A stretch of DNA of 64,000 nt from Thinopyrum elongatum (taxonomy: Eukaryota > Streptophyta > Magnoliopsida > Poales > Poaceae), in contig CM022299.1 in NCBI GenBank assembly GCA_011799875.1, positions 338,790,447-338,854,446 on the forward strand, written 5' to 3'. Positions 34,261 to 44,829 of the stretch are shown here, piece after piece. Position 1 is the stretch's first letter, and each line of letters starts with the position of its first letter. The position numbers were made by a program, and so were the translations under genes. The notes below the pieces were generated by a model that saw only the letters and a program-made list of their open reading frames with translations, did not search any database and was not told where the DNA came from.

Positions 34261-34508
34261 CGTGACACCGCATACGGTAGTTGGGTTGTGTGCTCCAGTT
34301 AGTCTTTCCGCGCTCCAGGGAAGGCTTCCGCGCTCCAGCGAATACTTCCTGCGCTCCACATGGGTGAATTGTAAAATCCCTGCCTCTTCCCTCATCGGTT
34401 TCCCGCCACCAACTAATGGCTTGCTGCATATGACCCAGGTGGCAACGCACCGTCGCGACACTGTGCGTAGATCTAGTCCTCACCCATCTACCATTAGTTA
34501 TTCCAAGC

Positions 34509-35234
34509 ATGCCAGGTAACGACCAAAGCTTCAACGTCGACCCCTACCTGCATTACATCTTTGGCGAGGAGAACAATCCGGAGCAGGTCGGGGAGCAAGA
34601 GCTTCATCGGCTGGTGCAGGCACCATGGCCCATCGGCAGCGATATCGCCGTGACAGTCCTTGGGCGCACAATCGACATTTTGCAGAGGAAGTGTGATGAG
34701 CTATTTGCCATCCACCGTGCACAAGATCCAGAGCTGTTAGGCGGCATGATCGATGACCCACCCGAAGAGCCGCCGTCACCGGTGCTCATCGAGAGCCTAA
34801 TGCCCCACCAGGAATGGGCACGGGACCTCTGCAATTCAGTTATGAGATAGCCAGTCTGCGGCTTCATCATTGCTGGAGGCGGCCGTGTCAACCTTGATCC
34901 CGACGATGTGGTGGCCAGGCTCGAGCACACCCTTGGCGGAGTTGATGTCACCGACGAAGTAGAACATCGCCAACGTGGTATCTTGAGGATGTAGGTGATG
35001 GACGTAATTTGCTACAAGGCCAAAGACATGGAAATGGAGCGGTTCCGCGGGCATGTCATGCGCGCGATTGCACGCTGTCAAGCTCTATTGGAAGAGGCCC
35101 AGCAGCCCCAAGAGCCTCCCAGCTCCGTAGGCGGAGGCGGTCGGGACACTTGGAATGAACGGCCGCAAGGGTGCTATGCTGATCATGGAGTCCGAGAAGA
35201 CCATCGTCGGAAGGCCGCCAACTCAGCCTTTTAG
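34509..35234 (+). pseudogene. Unrecognised gene in CACTA-B (first)
   Basis: A single frame from the ATG at 34509 (MPGNDQSFNVDPYLHYIFGE) runs to a stop at 35232-35234, broken by TAG codons at 34848-34850 and 34992-34994. The protein would be about 241 residues, acidic and helical at first. It has the stretch TVLGRTIDILQRKCDELFAI, a Pro/Glu-rich hinge, a piece reading GGGRVNLDPDDVVARLEH, and a Glu/Gln-rich C-terminus. A pyrimidine-rich leader precedes it. I know no family for it. It could be a captured host gene or an accessory gene of the transposon; there are no nucleotide-binding or catalytic motifs to suggest a transposase. Confidence 0.5.
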
Positions 35235-35753
35235 CCTATATTTTATTATAATTGTATGCAAATGTCGCACATCGACATTTTAATTCACTAAGCATATGTA
35301 GGTCGTGAGTGTTTTGGGTGTTGCCACATGTGGCATTTTAAATTATCCTGCATATGTAAGACAATTATTAACCGTTGCCATTGTAAATTTGCCTCAACGG
35401 CGAGTAGAGCGCGCACAGGGACGCCAGAGCGGAGCGCGCCGCGGCCACCTCAATGGCAAGCAAAACGCGCGGACAGACGCGAGTAGAGCGCGCCGCGGCT
35501 GCCTCAACGACGAGCAGCCATATGAAGGTGTGTTTCGGGCTTCGAGCCCAAAACCATGAATAAATTTTGACCTTGTTTCTCGTCACATTCCAGATTACAA
35601 CGCAATAAGTAATTGCAAATCTGTTCACAGCGATCAAACCTAAATGTGTTCACACTTAGCACCGGGCTATAAAAACTACCCACTCGAAAATTACTTCACA
35701 GTTCCGCTCCTCATCACCCACAAAACAGGTCTTTCCTTTCAAGTCATTCCGCC

Positions 35754-36356
35754 ATGACCGGTAGGAGGAGTTTCGGGTCGACATATAACCAGGGAGAAAA
35801 GACCAAGGCCGCGGAAGCACTAGAGAGGTCTCGCCACTATGCGGCAGCTGCAACAAAGATGTCCTGGCGCGCCGCGGAGCCCTCAAACGAGCTCTCACCG
35901 GCACGGGAGGGCTCTCACAAGCGCACTTGGCGCATCAACGATCGCGATGAGCTGGCGTTGCTAAAGTCCTTGGCCAGTGACAATGACATTCTCACTGGCC
36001 TAATTAAGCAGCAAGAGCTGGTTGACGGCTTGATGAAGCTGCTCGAGGTTAGCGATGCCTCGGTTGAGAAGGCGACCGGCCTCATCGAGCAACTCATGGG
36101 TGACAATACGAAGCTCCTCAAGGCGCTCACCGAGACGGAGGAGGAGGCCGCCGGCTAGAAGAAGCTGCATGAGTAGAGCAGTGCCTCAGGGATGACGCTG
36201 AAAGCGGTCGTCGAGGAACTGATGGGTGACTTGAGGAAGCTCCGGATCGAGCACGAGCACGAGGTGGAGGAATCCGTGGTAGCTGTCAATCAAAGTCGTG
36301 AGGAATTGAAGAAGGAGCTGGAGGATCTCGTCGTCCGACGATCCATCGAGGAGTAG
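35754..36356 (+). pseudogene. Unrecognised coiled-coil gene in CACTA-B (second)
   Basis: A frame from the ATG at 35754 (MTGRRSFGSTYNQGEK) continues to a stop at 36354-36356, with internal TAGs at 36156-36158 and 36174-36176. From about residue 65 on it is made of repeats of the type GLIEQLMGDNTKLLKAL and VVEELMGDLRKLRIEHE, with Leu at heptad spacing, so a long coiled coil is likely. There is no catalytic motif. It lies 520 bp downstream of the first unknown gene on the same strand. Function unknown. Confidence 0.5.
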
Positions 36357-37059
36357 AGACAGTAGCGACCCAGATCGTTGTCTGCAATTTCCTTGTTCTC
36401 TTGCCCCCATGTCTTCCGGGCTTTGCCCCATGTGGCATTTTAAATTATTCGGAATATGTATGACAATATTATCCGCGCCATTGTAAATTTGACGTTGTAT
36501 TATCCGTTGCCAGTTTATTTGTCATCGTATTATACGTTGCCCTATGTGGCATTTTAAACTATCCGGAATACGAGTTGAAAACACGAACAAAGCAAATGCT
36601 AATGTTGAGCGGGGCCATGGGATCACAAGCAAACACCCTCTGTCCAGGTGCTTTATTTAACCGTGTGTTAAACAGCGGCTCGGCCGCCATTAATGGAGAA
36701 GTTGTGAGCGAGGCAGGCGTCTGGTGGATGGAGGTCAAAGAGCTCGCTTCCCGATGAGCATGCGCGGCCTGGGCTGCTCGCACGTGTCCCGTCGAGCCTG
36801 TGGGGTGGACAGGTCGCGCGCGTCCCGTCGAGCCTGCGCGGCGGACTGGTCGCACACGTCCCGTCGAGCCTGCACGGCGGACTTCTCGCGCTCGTCCCGT
36901 CTAATCAAACAGTTGCACGCACGCCATCGAGTATGGTTAAATTTTGGCACAAAAATACAAAGATGACCAATGAACGAGGGCCGAGGTAGTACTATCCCAT
37001 AAGAAAAGAGGGACGCGTGGCCACACTTAAATGGTTACGGAAACACACATGGTTCATAT
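36357..37059. other. Spacer with the GC-rich block shared with CACTA-A
   Basis: No gene seen. AT-rich text with three copies of GTGGCATTTTAAA (near 35332, 36431 and 36546) is followed by a GC-rich block at 36670-36920. That block has the unit CGCACACGTCCCGTCGAGCC repeated about three times and matches CACTA-A at 6920-7190. Confidence 0.5.
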
Positions 37060-38960
37060 AATACAACCGTTTGCGATATTAACGTGTCAGCTATTTGTTT
37101 CAAAAGGACTTTGTTGGCTATTAATGTGTGCGCCTTATCTCAAACTGGACGAATTTTTTACCACGGCATATATGTGCCATGTCATGAAACCATGCCAGGT
37201 TTCATGTTTTTTGGGTGAGTTTTCGATTTACTGGATTTAAAAACTAAGATTCTCAATGTTTCAGGACGACGAGACGTTTGTAATTCATTCCCATTGCTTC
37301 AATGAGACCTAAACATGCACCCAATGACACATATACATTTTTCCACCCATTTTGCTTCACTAGAGCATGTGCTTATAGTTCAAATTTGAATTATGGACTA
37401 CATTAAATGCCTAGAAAACTCAATTAATATATAAAATGGCCAAACGAACTCTGAACAATTTTCAATTTCATTACGACACTCCTGTTATTCTATGTTGCCT
37501 GTAGAAAACAAAATACAAGGCGAGAAGAGGCGGCGATTACCGTTTTTCCCACAAGAGGGGCATGTTTCCCTACCGGAACTACGAGGGTTGTGAGAAGCTT
37601 CGGTTTGTAAGAGGCTTGTAATATAGCTTGGCCCAAATTGGACAATTTTTTTACCACGACATATATGTGCCATGTCATGACACCATGCCAAGTTTCTTGA
37701 TTTTCTGGTGAGTTTTGGATTTACAGAGATTTAAAAACCGAGATTCGCAATGTTTGAGGCCGAGCCGGGACGCCGAGGTGGTTGAATTCATTCCTATTCC
37801 TTCCATGGGACCTAAACATGCACCCCAAGGACACATGTACGATTTTTCTAGCCATTTTGGTGCACTGGAGCATGTATTTGTAATTCGGATTTGAATTATG
37901 GACATTAAATGCCTAGAAAACTCAATTAATGTATAGAAAAGGTCAAATGAACCCTAAATAATTCCAAAGTTTAGCATGAATCTCCCGTTGTTCCATGTTG
38001 CATGTAGAAGAAAATACAAGGCGAGAAGAGGGAGCGATTATCGTTTCGCCCACAAGGCGACATGTTTCCCTATCGAAACCACGAGGGTTCTTGCGAGAGG
38101 CTCCAGTTTGTAAGATGTTTGTAATAAAGATTGGCCCAAATTGGACAATTTTTTTACGATGACATATATGTGCCATGAAGTGATACCATGCCAACTTTCA
38201 CGATTTTCTGGGAGTTTTGGATTTACGGGGATTTAAAAACCGAGATTCCAAATGTTTGAGGACGAGCCAGGACGCCGATACGATTGTACTTCATTCACAT
38301 TTCTTGCATGGGACCTGAACATGCACCCAAGGACAAATGTATGATTTTTCTAGCCATTTTGGTGTACTGGAGCATGTATTTGTAGTTCAGATTTGAATTA
38401 TGGACATTAAATGCATAGGAAACTCAATTAATGTATAAAAAGGACAAACGGACCCTGAATAATTTTAAATTTTAGCACGGATATCCTGTCGTTCCATGTT
38501 GCCTATAGAAAAAAAATACAAGGCAAAAAGAGGCAGCGATTATCATTTCGCCCACAAGGGGGACACGTTTCCCTATCGGAACCACGAGTCTTCTTGAGAG
38601 AAGCTCCGGTTTGTAAGACGCTTGTAATAAAACTTGCCCCAAAATGGACAAAAAAATTTCCACGACATACATGTGCCATGTCGTGACACCATGCCAAGTT
38701 TCATGATTTTCGGGTGATTTTTGGATTTACGAGGATTTAAAAACCAAGATTCTCAATGTCCGAGGCCGAGCCAGACGACGAGACAGTTGTAATTCATTCC
38801 CATTCTTTGCACGGGACCTAAACATGCATCCAAGGACACATGTATGATTTTTGTAGCCATTTTGGTGCACTAATTTGAATTATGCACATTAAATTAATGC
38901 TTATAAAACTTAATTATAATGTATAAAAACGGCCAAATGAACCCTGAATATTTAAAGCGT
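37060..38960. repeat. Tandem array of ~500-bp units in CACTA-B, four copies
   Basis: The anchor CATATATGTGCCATGTCATG and the GACAATTTTTT before it recur near 37146, 37639, 38143 and 38646 (spacing 493, 504 and 503). A second anchor, CATGTTTCCCTAYCGGAAC, recurs at 37561, 38061 and 38564. One related unit is in CACTA-A at 7231-7744. No coding capacity. Confidence 0.92.
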
Positions 38961-39255
38961 TCTGGTCAACCGTCTGTCACCCGTGGGTAAGCATTGTGCG
39001 CATGCATCGTGCTAGCTCACGCTTCCTTCTTTACTAAGTTTTCCATATTAATGTTGTTATATATCCAAACACGCTACCGTTACCCGCCACTCCTCCCATC
39101 GGTTTCCCGCCTCTTCTCCCATCGGTTTCCCACTGCCAGTGTCAGTGCTCATAGAAGGCTAGGCGACGACACACCGTCCATGTAAATATTTGCACATAGT
39201 TTCTAAAAGCACAAACGTGTGTGATAGTAGGGAGTAGGTCCCATAGGGTGACCAG

Positions 39256-39540
39256 TGTGAAACACCTTAAAGGCAAGGAGGCGATTCTTATCAGCAAGGG
39301 GTGGCTTCCCATCCGCTAACCTAGTCGAATAGAACGCAAAAGTTAAGCGTGCTAGGGCTGGAGTAGTCTAAGGATGGGTGACCCGGTGGGAAGTTGCATA
39401 TCTCAAGCTTCATTAAAGCGCCATGATACGGTCATTATAGACATTTATCATCTAAATATATATGTAGTGACCTGTCATGACGATTATATAAACCTTGGGA
39501 TCCTTGTTTTGAAAATTTGTAGAATATGTTTTGTTATTGG
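39256..39540 (+). mobile_element. Cassandra-like TRIM LTR containing a 5S rRNA-derived domain
   Basis: The left end TGTGAAACACC fits an LTR start. Bases 39331-39397 align with plant 5S rRNA from about base 40 to 107: AGAACGCAAAAGTTAAGCGT, then a GGAGTAGT stretch, GGATGGGTGACC and GGGAAG. All three internal promoter elements (box A, intermediate element, box C) are recognisable. Cassandra elements are terminal-repeat-in-miniature retrotransposons known to carry 5S sequence in the LTR. The right boundary is uncertain and I see no second LTR or primer site, so this may be a solo or truncated LTR. Confidence 0.75.
39331..39397 (+). other. 5S rRNA-derived segment with RNA polymerase III internal promoter
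   Basis: AAGTTAAGCGTGCT matches box A of 5S genes exactly, and GGATGGGTGACC matches box C. The 5' 40 bases of true 5S are replaced by unrelated text, so it is not a functional 5S gene. Whether it is transcribed is unknown. Confidence 0.82.
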
Positions 39541-39790
39541 TTATTTCTTGTTCCAAAAAAAAAATCAAAGAATGATCGACATCTGTAGGCCCACACAAAC
39601 TATCCCTTTGACCCAACACACGAGAAGGGTTTCCTCTCTAAATGTATTTGTAATGACATGCCATGACGATTATATAAACCTTGGGATCCTTGTTTTGGTA
39701 ATTTGTAGAATATGTTTTTTTATTGGTTAATTTTTGTTCTCAGAAATCGAAGAATAATCGACATCTGTAAGCCCACACAAACTATCCCTT
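39455..39790. repeat. ~186-bp direct duplication after the 5S-bearing LTR
   Basis: CATGACGATTATATAAACCT at 39476 recurs at 39662, each followed by TTGGGATCCTTGTTTTG, an AATTTGTAGAATATGTTTT phrase and ACATCTGTARGCCCACACAA. Confidence 0.85.
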
Positions 39791-39959
39791 TGGCCCAACA
39801 CATGAGAAGGGTTTCCTCTTTGCCCTATGTGCTATGTTAGAGCAAATCAAGTTTTAGCACATCCGTTGGATGACACCCCCTACCCCCCACCCGCCTCGAA
39901 GTTGTGGAACCGACATCGTACGTCTTTAACCTGGCTGGGGGGTACGATGTTCAGTTTGT

Positions 39960-41400
39960 AATGTTACTAGTGTAGTAGGTGCCCCCATCAAATTTGTGCA
40001 TTCGGGATTTGAACAAATCACACACCAGACCCATACATTTTTTCTGGGCCGCATGCAGGGTATAGGGGGTGTTTTGATCGAGCACGTCTCCCTTGTGCGG
40101 TTTATAGACGCCGCACATATCTATGGGCTCCTCGAGGTCTATATATATATATCATCCTTGACCGATAACGAGGGGGCCCCACACAATCTATCCCTTTGAC
40201 CCAACATACGAGCAGGGTTTGACCATGATGGTTTCCTATTGCTATGTGTGCCATGTTAGACCGAATAAAGTTTGAGCACATGCGTTGGATGACCCCCCCC
40301 CCCGCCTTGAAGTTTTGGGGAACCGACATCATACGTATTGAACCTGGCTTGGGGTCGGGTACGGTGTTCGGTTTGTAATGTAGTTGGTGCCCCATCGAAG
40401 TTGTGCATTGGGGATTTGAACACATCACAAACCACCCATACATATTTTCGGGCCGCATGCAGTGTGTAGGGGGTCTTCCATCGACCACGTCTCCCTTGTG
40501 CGGTTTTTTGTGATGACACACATATCTGTGGGCTCCCCGGGTGTATATATATCATCCCTTTGACCAATAATGAGGGGTATGTGTTGGCCATGAATGGATT
40601 CCTCCTAGTTCGTGTTAGGGCCGTTCACCTTCACATGTCGTTCAAGCAAAGTTTGAGCTCATGCGTTGTCAGGATTCCCTCCCACACGCTCAAATTGGTG
40701 GGTTGGACCGACACCGTACCCTGCGTATCTCGTCCTTAATTACCTGGCTTTCATGGTGGTTGTCTGTATCGAGAGGCAAGCGCCACATCTAAACTGTACA
40801 TTATTCGATATTGAAAACACACATCACCCCTTCCAACGTACATCATTTTGGGCCGCATGCAGGCGGTGCTGGTTTTGTGGTCCCTCTCGTGCAATTTTTT
40901 ATGATGGTTCAATCTATTGGCCCAAGCGGTTTATATATATATATATCCAATTTTGATCGACAACAACAATTGTTGTTTGACCAAGAGATAGATTCACTGG
41001 TCCGTCTTATGGTAGGTCATGGCGACATGCATGTATGACCAAAGTATCAGTATGTGCATCCGCCCCACCGACACGAAGTGGGAGGTGGGTCAAGCACCCT
41101 AGCTAGGTAGCTACGACATTATGTCATTATAGATATATCCAAGGGTGCATTCGGGTTTGCGAGGCAGGTGCCACCAAAGTTGTGCATTGTGTATTTAAAG
41201 TTTTAAACATGACACCCTATATTCCTACATATATTTGGCCACTTCCAGGTGGTTCTTGACTTCTGGCCCCTCTCATCGATGTTCGACTACGCGGCCAACC
41301 GTGGGCCCGCGCGATCAAAGTTGTGCATTGGAATTTTGAACACCACATACCACCCTTTTCATTCATATATATTTGGGCCACATGCTGGTGTGGCTGTCTT
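39960..41400. repeat. Degenerate array related to the ~330-bp array of CACTA-A
   Basis: The anchor TCAAAGTTGTGCATT, or variants, appears near 39988, 40396, 40790, 41175 and 41320. Each is followed by GGGCCGCATGCA- or GGGCCACATGC-like text, and TTTGACC with ACGAG phrases are present. Units here are longer (about 400 bp) and more decayed. Confidence 0.8.
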
Positions 41401-41439
41401 CTGACCCTCTTTGACGTTTTTTTTTGCTGTGAAGACTCG

Positions 41440-41830
41440 GATGACTCTCAACGGACACGGGTGGACTGGCTTAACTGTGTGCGATGCAAGTGTGCTGTGA
41501 AATCACCACGACTGCGCAAGCGTGACCAAGGGTGTAGGTAGTGGATTAACCGTGTGCGATGCTAGTGGGCTGTGAAATCATGACGACCGCACAAGCGCGA
41601 GCAGGGGTGGAGGTAGTGGCTTAACCATGTGCGATGCAAGTGCGCTGTGAATCACCACGACTGCGCAAGCGCGAGCAAGGGTGAAGGTAGTGGCTTAACC
41701 ATGTGTGATGCAAGTGCGTTGTGAAATCACCACGACTGCGCAAGCGCGAGCAAGGGTGGAGGTACTGGCTTAACCGTGTGCCATGCTAGTGCGCTGTAAA
41801 ATCACTACCTGCGCAAGCTAAAGGTGGGTA
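41440..41830. repeat. Tandem array of ~74-bp units, five copies
   Basis: GGCTTAACCGTGTGCGATGC, or a close variant, occurs near 41469, 41543, 41621, 41692 and 41766. Each is followed by AAATCACCACGACTGCGCAA and GCGAGCAAGGGTGGAGGTA. The GTGTGCGAT core is shared with the subterminal repeats. Confidence 0.9.
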
Positions 41831-41989
41831 GTTTATTTAGATTGAATTCCACGTCTGCGTCTGAAAATTAGGATGAACCGTGTGCGATAGACCAGCTAGC
41901 CAGAACTCTAAAAACAAACTACCCGCCTTGAGCGTTGCAAAAATCGGCGGTTCTGCCGCTTTTCCTTATTATCATACACGCATATTCTT

Positions 41990-42368
41990 ATTGGACCGTG
42001 TGCGATCTTGGGTGCTCCCGCCCCGCATCAATTCCTTTACCCAAATTTATTAGCCGCGGTACTTCAACCATCGGCCCCACTCCTCCAGCACCGACCTTAT
42101 AGTAAAATTGTAGTTGCCGATGCATTTGAACCATCGCTCTCCCTCGTCCACCACCATCTCCACCTGCGATTACTAAAATTTTCAGTAGCCGCGGTGTATC
42201 CTCAAACACCCCCCCTCCACAGTCCCCCACCCCCACCCCCTCTCGAACCCTAGCTCGCCGCCGTCGCCGCCAACCCCTGCCGGTCTGTCCGTTCCTCCTA
42301 GCTTAGATAATAAAGTTTAGGTTACCCAGTGGTTCCCATACCGTCTCCCCACCCCTCTGAGTTTTTAG
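41990..42368 (+). promoter_or_regulatory. Promoter-like block ahead of the CACTA-B cargo gene
   Basis: It contains TACTAAAATTTTCAGTAGCC near 42171, then TCCTCAAACACC and a C-rich stretch. This is the same order as ahead of the AP2 remnant in CACTA-A (11086-11277). It ends at the ATG at 42369. Confidence 0.5.
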
Positions 42369-43022
42369 ATGAGGCCTGCGGTGTCCCTCCCCGCCAGATC
42401 CACATCCCCTGCTCCAGAGATTCGCAGCCAAAGCCCGACCACGTATCCTGAGGAGCTCGACGAGCGTTCGGCAAAGAAGAGGTTTATCATGGCCTCTCCG
42501 GCGGACGTTGGCGAGGTGGCCGCCGTTCGTCCTGACCTGTCGATCCCGGAGCAACACCTCGCCGCAGAAGCCGGCGAGGATGTTGACTACATTTCCATGC
42601 CGAAGGCTTCACGTTAGTGGGCTAGTGTATTACTGTATCTCGGGAAAGCTGGCTACGACATCAAGCTCGTCGACAGCGACGGCTTCACGCGGGCCATGTC
42701 ACAGGTTAAGAGGTCCATCCCCAACCCCTATGGTTCAACCGCCATCAATCTCTTCAATGGCCCTGCCGCTGATCTCCTCCGCCACGCAGTCAAGGATTTG
42801 CGATCCTTGTACGTGATCGAGCCCATTTTGTCATTTCTGAAGGACACGTTCTACGGCGGTGGCTTGGGATCCTCAATTGCCAAGTCAGATCTCATTGACC
42901 ACGACCATGAGGAGGGCACCCACAAAGGTTCTTCCAAGGTGAAATGGCCCATCTGCCACATCAGAGAGCGCACGATGGGTCCGTGCTCTTCCAACTGGAA
43001 GGATCCCGTCCATGACATGTGA
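42369..43022 (+). pseudogene. CACTA-B cargo gene, 5' part: shared leader plus unrecognised domain
   Basis: One frame of 218 codons from the ATG at 42369 to a TGA at 43020-43022, with one TAG at 42615-42617. The leader includes KKRFIMASPADVGEVAAV, which matches the leader of the AP2 remnant in CACTA-A. What follows is different: LGKAGYDIKLVDSDGFTR, NPYGSTAINLFNGPAADLL and RHAVKDLRSLYVIEPILSF, then a His/Asp/Glu run and a Cys-containing end (WPICH, GPCSS). I do not recognise this domain. The B3 exons lie 1.1 kb downstream in the same sense, so this is probably the first exon of a B3 gene. Confidence 0.6.
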
Positions 43023-44145
43023 GGCAACATCCTATCAGCAAATGTTACCTTTTCTAGCTTGCCAACCCGTACCTTTTGTTGTAGTAGCTTTTGCCATGCG
43101 GTGTTTTAACTGTTCCGTGTTTAATTATTTCAGTTATGCAAAAATGTAATGTTCAGTAGGGCTATGTGATGTTTAAGTATGAATTGTCCACTTCAGTTTC
43201 ACAAATGGCTATATTTGGTTGTTTATAGTGAGTAGATGCCTTGTTTATCTGTATTTGGTTGTTAGGTTGGTTGCAGTGAGGATTTGTCAAGTTATCAAGC
43301 AGATGCCTTGTTTATCTGTATTTGGTTGTTAGGTTGGTTGCAGTGAGCATTTGTCCATTTTTCAAGCAGATGCCTTGTTTATCTGTATTTGCTTGTTAGG
43401 TTGGTTGTAGTGAGCATTTGTCCAGTTTTCAAGCAGATGCCTTGTTTATCTGTATTTGCTTGTTAGGTTGGTTCCAGTTAGCATTTGTCCAATTTTGAAG
43501 CATATGCCCTGTTTATCTGTATTTGCTTGTTAGGTTGGTTGCAGGGAGACTCTGTCCAATTTTCAATGGCTATATTTGGTTGTTATACTGATCATTTATG
43601 CCTTGTTTATTTCAGTCATTCACAATGTGATGTTCATTTCGTGCAAGTCGGAACTGTGCCGCTCGATTTCATCAATACCAGTTTGAACGGCTATATTTGG
43701 TTCCAGTTATGCCTGGTGTAGTTAACACATGCCCTTTATTTCAGTTTTACACATTTATCCAGTGTGATGTTTAAGCATGAGCTACATTCTATTCATTTTC
43801 AACAATACCAGTTTGAATTGCAACATTTGATGGCTGTTAAGCCTGTTGTAGGTAACATTCCCTTCCATTTTATATCCGCTTTAACAACATGCTGAAACCA
43901 ACACATTCAAGCTATCATTTGGAGACGATGTTGTTTACCTTGGCTATATTTGTTTGATGTTAAGGTTGTTGTACGTATCATGCCTTTCCACTACTTATGC
44001 AGGACAACAACGGGAGTGGCCAACATTTTCCGCCGAGGTTAGTTTCATCCCTCGGCTTGTACTCCCCCCGTTGTTCCATAATGTAGTGCATATAGATCCA
44101 GGCCTACACACTTGTTAGCTTCTAATATTGACTTGTTGCTTGTAG
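43023..44145. other. AT-rich intron-like DNA of the CACTA-B cargo gene
   Basis: No gene seen apart from the tandem repeat at 43233-43565 and a MITE-end remnant (CTCCCCCCGTTGTTCCATAA) near 44063. Text between 43600 and 43900 aligns with CACTA-A at 12250-12600. Confidence 0.55.
43233..43565. repeat. Tandem array of ~68-bp units, five copies
   Basis: AGATGCCTTGTTTATCTGTA followed by GTTAGGTTGGTTGCAGTGAG starts near 43233, 43301, 43368, 43435 and 43502. CACTA-A has only single, diverged phrases of this kind, so the array expanded after the two elements separated. Confidence 0.92.
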
Positions 44146-44672
44146 GTACATATGCCCTTGGCAAAGATCAACGACTCGACCCTTTTTGCATATGGGGCAA
44201 TGAGATATTCATGAACAAGCATCAAGTGAGGAAACTGATAAGGATTATTAGCAAAAAGATATGACCGGTGGCAAGCAAATTATTTTTTTACGCTCTATCC
44301 AACACAATAGTGAGCTGTAGGATGGTAACTCCAAACTCTGTAGCCTTCTCTTTTTACTGCCCATAATGAGTTGGTGGACAACAATGTCTAAATCTTTTTC
44401 ATTTGCAGTGGTTCCCAAAGCAGTTTACTCAAGATTACCTCGCAAATTACATGATTGGTGGACACGCAATGAAGGTTAAAGTATTTCATCCAGACTACAA
44501 TGAGCATCGAGAAGTCCTAATGAAGATAGTGAAGGATGGGCGGGCAGCCATCACAAGGGGTTGGCCTAGAGTCGTGCGCGCATTACGCATGGAGGAGGGC
44601 ACAATATGGGCATTCCGCTTCACCTTCTACAGCAACCAGAATGTCTTCCGCCTCTCTCTTTACAGTCTTTAG
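44146..44672 (+). pseudogene. B3 DNA-binding domain exons in CACTA-B
   Basis: Exon a (44146-44324), after an acceptor ending TTGTAG, encodes DPFCIWGNEIFMNKHQVRKL, an in-frame TGA, then SKLFFYALSNTIVSCRM. Exon b (44409-44672), after ATTTGCAG, is fully open: WFPKQFTQDYLANYMIGGHA, KIVKDGRAAITRGWPRVVRA, EEGTIWAFRFTF and NVFRLSLYSL, then TAG. The FPKxF...DYL entry, ITRGW and the final hydrophobic strands are the hallmarks of a plant B3 domain, which binds DNA in nuclei. Exon b is intact, unlike its counterpart in CACTA-A. The family is recognised by eye only. Confidence 0.72.
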
Positions 44673-44829
44673 TATAACTGCGGTTCATCCTTCTTTACTT
44701 GGTGCTTCTGTAGTTCTTCAGTATATTTACCTGTGCATCGAATTATGCATTCGTGCTTGAACCTATATTTGTAATAAAACATGGTTCGATATGAAATAAG
44801 CGATTGCCTACTTTCAAATTCAAAATCTG

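Noticed and set aside
39331..39397. Functional 5S rRNA gene
   Set aside because: Only the internal part matches; the 5' 40 bases and the 3' end are unrelated, and the context is an LTR-like sequence.
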